Positions 1 to 8,330 of a DNA stretch of 64,000 nt are shown in pieces. Source of the DNA: Cohnella terricola (GTDB taxonomy: Bacteria > Bacillota > Bacilli > Paenibacillales > Paenibacillaceae); assembly GCF_007786475.1 (NCBI RefSeq), contig NZ_VNJJ01000006.1, positions 238,902 through 302,901 of the forward strand, read 5' to 3'. The notes below the pieces were generated by a model that saw nothing but the letters and a program-made list of their open reading frames with translations, was not told the origin of the DNA and did not search any database. The stretch's first letter is position 1, and every line of letters begins with the position of its first letter. The position numbers were made by a program, and so were the translations under genes.

Positions 1-1
1 A

Positions 2-3000
2 TGGAGTGCGTTCCTTAGTTTGGCTATTATTATTCCTACATTAGGTTTGTCCCCCACAGTACCGACTGCCCATGCCGCAGATGGAAATCTTGCATTGGAG
101 CAGGTGGAAGTAGCAGACTCCCTTAAGTCGGAAGCATTTGCACCATTCAATGTGATGGACATTCAGGATCAAGCCATTTGTACTGAAGCCGAATGGGATG
201 CAAGCAGTATATATGTAGGCGGGCAACACGTTGTTTATAATGGAAATGTGTATGAAGCCAAATGGTGGACGCAAGGCGACAGGCCGGATCAGTCCGGGCC
301 ATGGGATGTTTGGAAGGTGATCGGACCTTGCAGCACCGCAACCGACAATGTCTCGCCTGAGAGCAGCCCTCTGGCAGTAACAGCTACCGGAAACAAAATT
401 ATTGCCTATATGGCAGGCTGGGTAACCTGGAACGCCAACAGCGTCAAGCCCGAGCAATTGACTCATATCAACTATGCCTTCTCCCTAATTAGGGGAGGCA
501 AAGCTACCCTGAGCGCTCAGGACGGTAACAATCTCAGAACATTGACTGATTTAAAGTCGAAAAATCCTTCCCTTAAAGTGCTTCTATCCATTGGTGGCTG
601 GGGAGCTGACGGCTTCTCCGACGCTGCTCTGACTGATTCCGCAAGAACAGTATTCGCAGACAGTGTCGTGAGCCTTATCACCGCCCATAGGCTGGATGGC
701 GTGGATCTCGACTGGGAATACCCGACGAATAGCTCCGCCGGCATTAAAGCTAGACCCGAGGACAAGCAGAACTTCACATTGATGATCGCCAAATTGCGCG
801 AGAAGCTAAACGCTCAGGGAGCTATCGATGGAAAAAGCTATTTAGTGACGATTGCCGCAGGAGCCAGCAACGGCTATCTCAATGGCATTGAAATCAATAA
901 AGTCACTCCACTTCTCGACTGGATCAATCTGATGACCTATGATTTCCATGGAGGTTGGGATCGCTCGACCGGGCATCACACCAATCTGTACAGCCGGGAC
1001 AACAGTGTGGATGCCGCCGTTAAACTTTTCAAGAACAATGGTGTTCCGGCTAATAAGCTCGTTGTGGGCGGCGCCTTCTACGGACGCGGCTGGACCGGTG
1101 TAACGAACAGCAATAATGGTCTTAATCAGCCCGTATCCGGTGGAGGCATCGAGGTTGATTACACGACGATTGCCAATCAATACTTGAACAAAAACGGTTA
1201 TACCCGATACTGGGATAACGTAGCTCAAGCACCTTATTTGTTCAATGGAAGCACTTTTATTACGTATGATGATCCGCAATCCTTAAAGCTCAAAACACAA
1301 TATGTAAAAAATAACGAGCTAGGCGGCATCATGTTCTGGGAATACAGCAACGATCGCACCGGTGAACTGCTGGGAGCCATTTATAGCGAAATGAATGGCG
1401 GCGGTACAGGACCAGTTATAGGCACTCCTAGCACTCCAAGCAATGTTCGTGCAACGGCTGTTTCTGCTAACAGTATTACTCTGACTTGGACAGCCTCAAC
1501 GGATACTGTTGGTGTATCCGGCTATGATGTCAACTATAGCGGGAGGGTACAGAGCGTCACAGGTACCTCCGCAACCATTAACGGACTGAACCCTAATACG
1601 CAGTATGTATTTACCGTTACTGCAAAAAATACTGCCGGTAGAGTATCGCCAGCGAGCGCACCGCTAACTGTATCGACAAGCGCGGCAGTGACCAATGGTA
1701 TGAAAGCCAGCGATTTTCTTAAGACCAACGGCACGGTAATTAGAAACAATTCCGGTACAGGCAGCGTGGTTAACTTGCGCGGCACCAACTTGGGTGGCTG
1801 GATGCTGCAGGAAGGCTGGATGTCTCCGCTAGGCGTCAAGGATGAGTGGACTTTGCGCGAGACGCTCACGAATCGCTTTGGCGCTGCTAAAGCAGAGGAA
1901 CTGATCAAGACGTATCAGAATGCCTGGCTCACCACCAAAGATCTCGATCGCATCAAGGATATGGGGATGAATGTAATCCGTGTCCCTATTTTGTATCTAG
2001 AGCTGATGGACAAGTACGGCAACTGGCGCCCGGACGCCTGGAACAAGCTGGATTGGCTGGTCAAAGAAGCTGCTGACCGTGGTATTTACACCCTCCTCGA
2101 CCTTCACGGAACGTTTGGAGCGCAAAATACCTTCGACAACTCCGGCGAGGTGAACTCCGATCCACAGCTATGGAAAAACACAACCTATCAAGATCGTACC
2201 GTTCGACTATGGGAAGGAATTGCTACCCATTTCAAAGGCAACCCGGCCATCGCGGGTTATGATCTACTGAACGAGCCTGACCGTGTAGGTAAGCAGCAAT
2301 TGAATCAATTTTACGACAGATTATACAAGGCCATTCGGGCGATCGATCCTGATCACACCATTTATATGGAAGCGGCCTGGGATTGGAATCAACTCAGTGC
2401 TCCTTCTCAATATGGCTGGACCAATGTCGTCTATGAAATGCACTATTATGCGATGCAAGGCAATGAGGCGTCCAGTTGGACCGCGCAAAATAATCTGATT
2501 AACGGCGCGCTTCAAGGCATGCGCAACCATCAGAGAGATTGGAATGTGCCAATCTTTGTCGGGGAGTTCTGCCTCTTTGATTTCAATGACCTGTGGGAAA
2601 GGTTCCTGGGTGAAATGAATGCTTCCAACATTTCATGGACCAACTGGACCTACAAGGTCACCGCCAACTATGGCAACTGGGGCTATTACAATAATAATAC
2701 GAACCCGGTTCCTAACATCAACACCGACAGTGCAGACACGATTGCCTCCAAATGGAGCAAGTTTAACACTGAGAACTTCAGAGCGAATACAACGTTCCAA
2801 AACCTGGTGAAAAAATACACCTCGGCCACCACTCCACCGCAATCAGGTGCAACATATTCTTATTTGGTGGCTCAGGCCAATCAAAAAATCGTTAGTGCTG
2901 ACAATAACGGAACTTCTCCACTGGTTGCTAATCGCGATGCAGCCGAGGACTGGGAGTTGTTTGAAATCATCAATAATAGCGACGGCACCATCTCGTTGAA

Positions 3001-3253
3001 ATCCAAGAGCAACAACAAATACGTAGCTGCGGATCTCAATGAAGGGGCTAAGTTGATTGCCAGAAGCGATACCATCCAGCAATGGGAGAAATTCAGAAGA
3101 GTAACGCTGGCGGATGGCAATGTAGCACTACAGGCGTTAGCCAACAATAAATACGTGACTGCAGATATGAATAACGGCGGTGTTCTTGTTGCCAATCGGG
3201 ACGCGGTCGGGGGAGCTTGGGAAGCCTTCAGCATCAAAACAAGAACAAGATAA
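2..3253 (+). CDS. Secreted GH18-FN3-GH5 two-catalytic-domain glycosidase, 5' end truncated by window edge
   Basis: The frame is open from base 2. A TTG at 20 could be a start, but the six codons upstream are also open and extend a hydrophobic stretch, so the true start and the head of the signal peptide lie before the window. Counting from that TTG: signal peptide ending near AHA-AD (residues 18-21), CBM5/12-like chitin-binding module (~53-103), GH18 domain (~125-460) with the intact DGVDLDWE motif and catalytic Glu 233, an FN3 domain (~475-555), a GH5 cellulase-type domain (~590-900) with LNEP (acid/base Glu 752) and VGEF (nucleophile Glu 849), and a C-terminal fascin/ricin-like beta-trefoil (~955-1075) with repeated NNKYV-type strands. 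GH18 cleaves chitin and GH5 cleaves beta-glucans, so the enzyme probably attacks two polymers outside the cell. The exact GH5 substrate is not visible. The gene is monocistronic, with a terminator directly after it. Confidence 0.93.
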   Translation, partial: WSAFLSLAIIIPTLGLSPTVPTAHAADGNLALEQVEVADSLKSEAFAPFNVMDIQDQAICTEAEWDASSIYVGGQHVVYNGNVYEAKWWTQGDRPDQSGPWDVWKVIGPCSTATDNVSPESSPLAVTATGNKIIAYMAGWVTWNANSVKPEQLTHINYAFSLIRGGKATLSAQDGNNLRTLTDLKSKNPSLKVLLSIGGWGADGFSDAALTDSARTVFADSVVSLITAHRLDGVDLDWEYPTNSSAGIKARPEDKQNFTLMIAKLREKLNAQGAIDGKSYLVTIAAGASNGYLNGIEINKVTPLLDWINLMTYDFHGGWDRSTGHHTNLYSRDNSVDAAVKLFKNNGVPANKLVVGGAFYGRGWTGVTNSNNGLNQPVSGGGIEVDYTTIANQYLNKNGYTRYWDNVAQAPYLFNGSTFITYDDPQSLKLKTQYVKNNELGGIMFWEYSNDRTGELLGAIYSEMNGGGTGPVIGTPSTPSNVRATAVSANSITLTWTASTDTVGVSGYDVNYSGRVQSVTGTSATINGLNPNTQYVFTVTAKNTAGRVSPASAPLTVSTSAAVTNGMKASDFLKTNGTVIRNNSGTGSVVNLRGTNLGGWMLQEGWMSPLGVKDEWTLRETLTNRFGAAKAEELIKTYQNAWLTTKDLDRIKDMGMNVIRVPILYLELMDKYGNWRPDAWNKLDWLVKEAADRGIYTLLDLHGTFGAQNTFDNSGEVNSDPQLWKNTTYQDRTVRLWEGIATHFKGNPAIAGYDLLNEPDRVGKQQLNQFYDRLYKAIRAIDPDHTIYMEAAWDWNQLSAPSQYGWTNVVYEMHYYAMQGNEASSWTAQNNLINGALQGMRNHQRDWNVPIFVGEFCLFDFNDLWERFLGEMNASNISWTNWTYKVTANYGNWGYYNNNTNPVPNINTDSADTIASKWSKFNTENFRANTTFQNLVKKYTSATTPPQSGATYSYLVAQANQKIVSADNNGTSPLVANRDAAEDWELFEIINNSDGTISLKSKSNNKYVAADLNEGAKLIARSDTIQQWEKFRRVTLADGNVALQALANNKYVTADMNNGGVLVANRDAVGGAWEAFSIKTRTR

Positions 3254-3285
3254 AACCTCATAACTACTTCTGAAATAATGAAGCA

Positions 3286-3329
3286 ATGCCCCTTCCGAAC
3301 TGGATGACCAGTTTTGGAAGGGGCATTTT
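3286..3329 (+). terminator. Rho-independent terminator of the GH18-GH5 gene
   Basis: Hairpin ATGCCCCTTCC...GGAAGGGGCAT with inner AACTGG/CCAGTT pairing, followed by a short T run. It lies 33 bases after the stop codon. Confidence 0.85.
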
Positions 3330-3388
3330 ATGAGTACATTAATCCTGCCCTTTATACGGCTGACATCAGCCATCATGAGCAGGTTTCA

Positions 3389-3838
3389 TTATTGAAGCTT
3401 GCCTTCGCGCAACAATTCAACGGACTTCTCAATACGTCGCTGCCTGGTTTCGGCGCTTTTAGCACCCTCAATATTCAATACGAACCGGCGTTTGTTGCTA
3501 TAAGACAAGCCATCAAAAAACTGCCGGGCCTCCGCATAACGGTCCAATGCCTGGGCAAAATCATCCGGGACACTTACTTCGCGCGGCGTATTGTCCAGCT
3601 CGATTTCAACCTCGATGTCATCCCCAGCCTGAATGCCTGCTCCTTCGCGATTCTCCTTGCTGACCGGCAGCATAAATTTACCGCCCATCGACCCAATCGT
3701 GCTGTGATAGGTGAATGGGCCGATTGTCACCTTAACAGCCGGCTTCCTCCCCCCTCCAAGTGCCTCCACAATTTCGTCCGGGACTTCAATTCCGGTAGCT
3801 GTTTTCTTACTGAGTTGAAGCGTCGTTCTAAATTTCAT
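3389..3838 (-). CDS. YdeI/OmpD-associated family protein with DUF1905 domain
   Basis: This 149-residue protein starts at an ATG seven bases after GGAGGA; an upstream in-frame ATG would add 15 acidic residues without a comparable site. Residues ~2-90 match the DUF1905 fold (conserved FRTTL, then G-P-F-Y-H-S-T-I-G-S-M-G-G and a P-V-S-K stretch). The C-terminal ~50 residues are the helical YdeI/OmdA tail (AEARQFFDGLSYSNKR). The family is called bacteriocin-protection because of an E. coli phenotype; its molecular function in Gram-positives is unknown. It is cytoplasmic. It lies 90 bases downstream of the YciI-like gene on the same strand, so the two may be cotranscribed. Confidence 0.82.
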   Translation of the reverse strand: MKFRTTLQLSKKTATGIEVPDEIVEALGGGRKPAVKVTIGPFTYHSTIGSMGGKFMLPVSKENREGAGIQAGDDIEVEIELDNTPREVSVPDDFAQALDRYAEARQFFDGLSYSNKRRFVLNIEGAKSAETRQRRIEKSVELLREGKLQ

Positions 3839-3928
3839 GAAGCACTCCTCCTCGGATTCGTTTTCAGAATTCACAGTATCCATGTCGTCTATTATTACTA
3901 CGTCGTTCGTCCAAATCCTTCATTCCCT

Positions 3929-4303
3929 TTAGCCTCTTCGTTCGAAGTAGTGGATCGGACGGATCTCAATCCCCCATCCAAACTGCTCGCCCGCACCCAC
4001 CTGTACAGACGGATGTAAGGAGGCGATCTGAATTGCTTCCTCCATGTCTCGTGCTTCTATGAGAAAAGCGCTGCCAATTATCTCCTTCGTTTCAATAAAA
4101 GGACCGTCCACTACCTTCACCTTCCCATTCACCCGCCGCACACTTTTCGCTTCAGAGGCGAGACCTGCATCTATTATCACTTGACCGCTTTTGTAGAGTT
4201 CCTCTAGGTGAGGCTGACATTGGAGCATAACATCGTCGATCTCTTCCTTGGGACGAGCATCCATTTTCGCTGAATCCAAGTAACCCAGACATAAGAATTT
4301 CAT
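3929..4303 (-). CDS. YciI-like (DGPF-domain) protein
   Basis: This 124-residue protein has AAAGGAG nine bases before its ATG. It shows the family signature: an N-terminal MKFLCLGYLD strand, then V-DGPF-ETKE near residue 75, a GSAFLIEA strand, and a closing EIRP segment. YciI/DGPF proteins are ferredoxin-like dimers often found beside ECF sigma factors or stress genes; an enzymatic role is proposed but unproven. No sigma factor adjoins this copy. It appears to form a small operon with the YdeI-like gene downstream. Confidence 0.8.
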   Translation of the reverse strand: MKFLCLGYLDSAKMDARPKEEIDDVMLQCQPHLEELYKSGQVIIDAGLASEAKSVRRVNGKVKVVDGPFIETKEIIGSAFLIEARDMEEAIQIASLHPSVQVGAGEQFGWGIEIRPIHYFERRG

Positions 4304-4403
4304 TGTTAATTTCTCCTTTGACGTTAGATTGAAGCATCCATTTTTGCCTCTATTTAATCAACGAACGATATACAACTAAATCGACATACCTTTAAAAGAA
4401 ATT

Positions 4404-5171
4404 TCAAAAAAGTAATTTGTTTCTTCTATAGAAGAGGAATAAAGAGTAGAAAGCAAGAACAATATTGACCAAGACAAACAACTGAAGCCATATTGGAGAT
4501 ATTTCTTGGGTATGAACGCCATACTCCCCTGTTGAAAAATATTCGATACCATCCAGTATGATGTGGAGTACGATGACAGGGATTAAGCTATTATTGCGCA
4601 ATCTCATTGCGGATAACATGACCCCGGCTGCGAATGTCCAGATCGTTTGATAGATGGCAAAGGTTACGTCGCCACCGACAAAAGCATTGGATAAATGTGC
4701 AAGGGCAAACATTGCACTCGGAACAAAGATAGCAACCCACTGGCCCCATTTCATGAAGCCGCGAAGCAAGATTCCTCTAAACAAAACTTCTTCATTAATC
4801 GCAACCCCAATGGCAGCAATGACAAGAACAAGATTTTGTGCAAATCCCCAAGACTGTATGCCGTTTTCTAATAGAACTAATAATGGAAGGGTTAGCAAAG
4901 GGGTTATTAGGAGCCATTCCTTCAAGGAAGCTGGCTTTCTTAGGCCAACTTCATCAGCGGTATTTGTCCAGTACACAAGACTTACTACAACACTTGCGTA
5001 AACAACCATAAGCAGCCAACCGAGATCTTCTTGAATGGACAATTCTGGTTGTAAAAGCTGGACGAGTGCAGTGGTACCTAACCCTGCAATACGACTGGCG
5101 ATCAGAGTGAAAATGGCGAACAGGAGGGGGTGGCTCCTTAAGAAGGTTTGTATTTTTACGAGTGCTTTCAT
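4404..5171 (-). CDS. CPBP-family intramembrane metalloprotease (CAAX protease/Abi)
   Basis: This 255-residue polytopic membrane protein has about seven hydrophobic segments. The family motifs are present: NEEVLFRG (the EExxxR metal/catalytic motif, around residue 127), FALAHL (second metal-ligand motif, around 156) and a late HIILD (around 204). Family members act as CAAX-prenyl-protease-like enzymes or in bacteriocin immunity and membrane-protein control; the substrate cannot be told. The gene is a single unit on the minus strand. It lies about 200 bases from the divergent histidine kinase, with promoters of both likely in that gap. Confidence 0.87.
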   Translation of the reverse strand: MKALVKIQTFLRSHPLLFAIFTLIASRIAGLGTTALVQLLQPELSIQEDLGWLLMVVYASVVVSLVYWTNTADEVGLRKPASLKEWLLITPLLTLPLLVLLENGIQSWGFAQNLVLVIAAIGVAINEEVLFRGILLRGFMKWGQWVAIFVPSAMFALAHLSNAFVGGDVTFAIYQTIWTFAAGVMLSAMRLRNNSLIPVIVLHIILDGIEYFSTGEYGVHTQEISPIWLQLFVLVNIVLAFYSLFLFYRRNKLLF

Positions 5172-5368
5172 TGTATCAATCTCCTCATTTTATCGTTTCG
5201 GAATACCCTTATTATGCAGCAAATCTGGTAATACCCCCCAGTGCCTGTGGTAAGGGTTTAATCATCAAGTCATATATGACTTGACTATTACTGAATTGAG
5301 TCTGTGAATCCATGTCATTATTAGATATGATGAAAGCATGAAGGGCACGAAAGGGGAGCCCCATCGGC

Positions 5369-6547
5369 ATGCCTACCGCCACGCACAATCACTGGGGATT
5401 GAAAGCGTTATTCTACACAAGAATCATCTGGGTGCTGCTTCATCTCTTCTTATTGGGATATGAGTATAAAGCTCAGGATTGGAGTTGGTACGTTCTACTC
5501 TTATCATGCTTAATCGTTGGGGCGATCCCGCAACTGATATGGATAAGGACGGCGCAAAAATCGTCTTGGGTGTATCCGGTTACGGAGCTTATACTGAGCG
5601 GGCTTTTTCTTATTATTGGATCCTATGCGATAGGGGGATATTTCCCGTATCTTGCGATTCCAGCGATGTGTGCTGCTGCTACCACCCATTCGGTAAGACT
5701 CCGTATCCCTTTATGGATATGGTTTTCAATCGTTCCAGCTATCGCAATGGCAATTGTTCTTCCGCTATCCTCCTTTAACATCTCTATTATTGAAGGTTTT
5801 TTCTTCTTTGCACTTGGATTTGGAATTTGGAAATTCCTTGATACGCAGCGGAAAATGCAGCAGCTCCTTGATGAGAATGAACGGCAGCGGCAAGTGCTCG
5901 AACAATATGCGAAACAAGTCGAGACAATTACGCTGCTAGAAGAGCGAAACCGACTAGCTCGGGAACTGCACGATACTGTAGGACATACTTTGACCTCAGT
6001 AATTATGGGTCTCGATGCCGTCTCTTACTTAATTACGGATGCTTCAGAAGAAGCTGTCGTAAGCATTAATCAGCTTAGAGTAGTGAGCAGGAAGGGTCTT
6101 GATGAGATGAGGAAACAAATTCATCATATCGCCCCTGAGAGAGAGGGAGAGACACTTTCAGCTCAGCTCAGGAGAATTGCCACTGATTTTGCTGTTCACA
6201 CGGATACAAGCATTGAGTTTGAAGCCGATGAAACCGACATTGCGGTTCCATTACCGGTAACGATGTCACTTGTCAGGTGTCTGCAGGAATCTCTGACGAA
6301 TGCGAAGCGCCACGGAGGTGCAACACAAATCCATATCTCCCTCACAGTTCTGCCAGAGCTGCTTACATTAACCATTCATGATAATGGCTGCGGCATGGAA
6401 GAAATTCACTACGGATTCGGTCTATCTGTGATGCAAGAGAGAATCGAAGCGTATCAAGGTGAATTACTCGTGAGGTCGAATAAGAACAGCGGTACTACCG
6501 TACTTTGTAAGTTGCCACTTAAGAATAGAAAAGGTGGTCAATCATGA
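5369..6547 (+). CDS. Sensor histidine kinase, NarL/DesK type (HisKA_3)
   Basis: This 392-residue kinase has an N-terminal membrane region of about five or six segments (residues ~12-155), a short coiled coil (~160-195), then a HisKA_3 dimerisation domain with LLEERNRLARELHD and phospho-accepting His 201. The HATPase_c domain follows (N box ESLTNAKRHG, G1 DNGCGM). There is no large extracellular sensor domain, so the membrane helices themselves probably sense the signal, as in DesK and LiaS-like kinases. The stop overlaps the start of the response regulator by four bases (ATGA), giving translational coupling. A GGGGAG sits ten bases before the chosen ATG. The signal is unknown. Confidence 0.92.
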   Translation: MPTATHNHWGLKALFYTRIIWVLLHLFLLGYEYKAQDWSWYVLLLSCLIVGAIPQLIWIRTAQKSSWVYPVTELILSGLFLIIGSYAIGGYFPYLAIPAMCAAATTHSVRLRIPLWIWFSIVPAIAMAIVLPLSSFNISIIEGFFFFALGFGIWKFLDTQRKMQQLLDENERQRQVLEQYAKQVETITLLEERNRLARELHDTVGHTLTSVIMGLDAVSYLITDASEEAVVSINQLRVVSRKGLDEMRKQIHHIAPEREGETLSAQLRRIATDFAVHTDTSIEFEADETDIAVPLPVTMSLVRCLQESLTNAKRHGGATQIHISLTVLPELLTLTIHDNGCGMEEIHYGFGLSVMQERIEAYQGELLVRSNKNSGTTVLCKLPLKNRKGGQS

Positions 6548-7206
6548 TAAAAGTATTAATCGCAGACGATCAGGATTTAATTCGAGGCAGCTTGCGGATT
6601 GTATTGCGGGGAGAGAAAGACATTGATGTTGTCGCTTTGGCATCTAACGGTGCCGAAGCCATTGAGCTATGCAAACAGCACGAACCAAATGTTGTCTTAA
6701 TGGACATCCACATGCCTGAGATGGATGGGGTGGAGGCAACACGACATATTAAGAAGCTCTATCCTAATATACGCGTTGTTATGCTTACAACGTTTCATGA
6801 TATGGATTATGTCAGGGAGGCGCTTGCAGCCGGGGCTGTGGGATACTTGCTTAAGGCTATGCAACCTGAAGATTTAGCAGTTAGCATTCGCTTGGTGAAT
6901 AATGGCGAGACTTTGATCCCTCAGGAAATCGCAAAGATCATGGTGGCTGAATGGACAAGCGGGGTCATTTCTTCTAAGCGAATGAAAGAAAAAGAGAAAA
7001 AGCCTCGCTACGGACTGACAGTAAGGGAGTTAGACGTTTTGCGATTGCTCGTAAATGGGAAGGATAACCGCGAAATTGCACGAGATTTGTTTTTGTCAGA
7101 GGGAACCGTTAAAAATTATATCTCTACTATATATTCGAAGCTCAGTGTATCCGAACGAATTCACGCAATTCTTAAAGCGCAAGAAGAGAATCTGCTAGAG
7201 TTCTAA
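6544..7206 (+). CDS. Response regulator, NarL/LuxR type
   Basis: This 220-residue protein is the partner of the preceding kinase. The receiver domain (residues 1-120) contains the acidic pair DD at 8-9, phospho-acceptor Asp 54 in VVLMDIHMP, the T of LTTFHD and the conserved K of LLKAM. The LuxR-type helix-turn-helix (residues ~150-215) has LTVRELDVLRLL and EGTVKNYISTIYSKL. It binds DNA when phosphorylated. No obvious target gene is linked, and transcription ends at a strong bidirectional terminator just downstream. Confidence 0.93.
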   Translation: MIKVLIADDQDLIRGSLRIVLRGEKDIDVVALASNGAEAIELCKQHEPNVVLMDIHMPEMDGVEATRHIKKLYPNIRVVMLTTFHDMDYVREALAAGAVGYLLKAMQPEDLAVSIRLVNNGETLIPQEIAKIMVAEWTSGVISSKRMKEKEKKPRYGLTVRELDVLRLLVNGKDNREIARDLFLSEGTVKNYISTIYSKLSVSERIHAILKAQEENLLEF

Positions 7207-7232
7207 AGATGCAACGGCAAGTTTTCGGAAAA

Positions 7233-7264
7233 AACCAGGGGTACTCCATCGAGTACCCCTGGTT
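7233..7264. terminator. Bidirectional terminator between response regulator and HxlR gene
   Basis: Perfect 14-bp stem (AACCAGGGGTACTC) with a CATC loop. T runs follow on the plus strand (ATTTT) and on the minus strand (GGTTTTTTCC), so it can end transcription both ways between two convergent genes. It slightly overlaps the HxlR stop codon. Confidence 0.9.
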
Positions 7265-7679
7265 ATTTTGAATGAATATCGTCGAAGTTCGCCAGAAGGC
7301 GCTTCTCTAATCCTTTTTCGTCTGTTGTTAGTTCCTGCATGATCGGAATGCTCATATCGGTATTTGGATTATATTTAAGGCCCCAGTGCATAATGGCAAA
7401 TACAACCGGAAAAAGATCCAGTGCCTTTTGTGTTGGCCGATACATCGTTTGTGCGCGGTTAGACTCGCCTTCAATCTTGACGAGTAGACCTGTTTCTACG
7501 AGAGATTGGAGCCGTGCGCTTAAAATATTGGTTGAGATGTGCTCGCGTGAAGCCAGAAACTCACGGTAATACCGCTTGTTATGGATAAGGACGTCGCGAA
7601 GTATGACTAGGCTCCATGGATCGCCCCATATGTCGAGCGCATATACGATTGGACAAACTGTGGAAGTTCGCTTTTTCAT
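7263..7679 (-). CDS. HxlR-family transcriptional regulator
   Basis: This 138-residue winged-helix protein has the HxlR features: Cys-Pro near residue 8, ALDIWGDPWSLVILRDVL helix, LSARLQSLVETGLL recognition region. It is longer at the C-terminus than typical ~110-residue members. The ATG has no Shine-Dalgarno. A promoter TTGCAT-17-TAAAAT ends seven bases before that ATG, so the mRNA is predicted to be leaderless. Longer in-frame starts would lie within the operator region and also lack a ribosome site. It is divergent from the SRPBCC gene and very likely represses both it and itself through the two palindromes between them. The ligand is unknown. Confidence 0.88.
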   Translation of the reverse strand: MKKRTSTVCPIVYALDIWGDPWSLVILRDVLIHNKRYYREFLASREHISTNILSARLQSLVETGLLVKIEGESNRAQTMYRPTQKALDLFPVVFAIMHWGLKYNPNTDMSIPIMQELTTDEKGLEKRLLANFDDIHSK

Positions 7680-7686
7680 GTGTATG

Positions 7687-7753
7687 ATTTTACTATCCGC
7701 GCTTGCATAATGCAAGTTTCGTACTTGCATTGTGCAAGTACAAACTTTATACT
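7687..7753. promoter_or_regulatory. Divergent promoters with paired HxlR-type operators
   Basis: Two palindromes share the half-site CTTGCA: CTTGCATAATGCAAG (7702-7716) and TACTTGCATTGTGCAAGTA (7722-7740), with centres 22 bp apart, about two helical turns. On the plus strand TTGCAT (7725-7730), a 17-bp spacer and TATACT (7748-7753) form the SRPBCC promoter. On the minus strand TTGCAT (7715-7710), a 17-bp spacer and TAAAAT (7692-7687) form the HxlR promoter. Each -35 box is inside a palindrome, so one dimer per site would block each promoter. Confidence 0.75.
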
Positions 7754-7792
7754 CAGAATACAGCAAAAAAATTTTGAGAGGAGATCAATTGC

Positions 7793-8266
7793 ATGGATCA
7801 AAGCTTCAGTACTTCTTTTACGGTAGATCAAGGCCCCAATGAAGTTTTCGCCGCCATCAATAACGTCCGCGAATGGTGGTCGGAGGAAATTGAGGGCAGT
7901 ACCGCGGAACTCGGTGAATTCAAGTACCATTACCGAGATGTTCACCGCTGTACCATCCAAATCACTCAACTTGTTCCAGGTCAAAAGGTTGTTTGGCACG
8001 TTATCGACAACTACTTTAGTTTCGTAGAGGACAAGAACGAGTGGAAGGAAACCAACATTGTCTTTGAAATCTCCAAGAAGGGTGACAAAACAGAAATTCG
8101 CTTTACGCATGTAGGCCTCGTCCCCACTTACGAATGTTACAGTGTCTGCTCAGACGCTTGGGGCACCTACATAAACGGGAGCCTGCATGACTTAATTGCC
8201 AAGGGTAAAGGCCAACCCAACCAAAACGAGCAAATTGCAAATAAACACGGCATAGAGAATGCTTAA
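7793..8266 (+). CDS. SRPBCC (START-like/AHSA1) domain protein
   Basis: This 157-residue single-domain protein has AGGAG ten bases before the ATG. The family pattern is clear: an N-terminal FTVDQGPNEVFAAINNVREWWSEEIEG, a central KVVWHVIDN strand and a C-terminal helix with WGTYINGSLHDLIAKGKG. SRPBCC proteins form a deep hydrophobic cavity for small ligands; many unnamed members are controlled by HxlR or ArsR repressors, as appears here. No catalytic residues can be assigned. A 13-bp-stem hairpin follows the gene. Confidence 0.85.
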   Translation: MDQSFSTSFTVDQGPNEVFAAINNVREWWSEEIEGSTAELGEFKYHYRDVHRCTIQITQLVPGQKVVWHVIDNYFSFVEDKNEWKETNIVFEISKKGDKTEIRFTHVGLVPTYECYSVCSDAWGTYINGSLHDLIAKGKGQPNQNEQIANKHGIENA

Positions 8267-8273
8267 AGGTTGA

Positions 8274-8315
8274 GCCCCTATTTATGATGCGGTTCTCCGT
8301 AACATAAATAGGGGC
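8274..8315. terminator. Hairpin between convergent SRPBCC and ankyrin genes, containing a dispersed repeat core
   Basis: Perfect 13-bp stem GCCCCTATTTATG / CATAAATAGGGGC enclosing a 16-base loop. The segment TATGATGCGGTTCTCCGTAA overlaps stem and loop and resembles the repeat family seen again at 42602, 48490, 55603, 61326 and 63421. It probably terminates one or both flanking genes. Confidence 0.65.
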
Positions 8316-8330
8316 AAATCAATGTCACCA

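Noticed and set aside
3314..4018. 234-codon plus-strand open frame
   Set aside because: It is antisense to the YdeI-like and YciI-like genes, which have clear families and ribosome sites; its own product resembles nothing.
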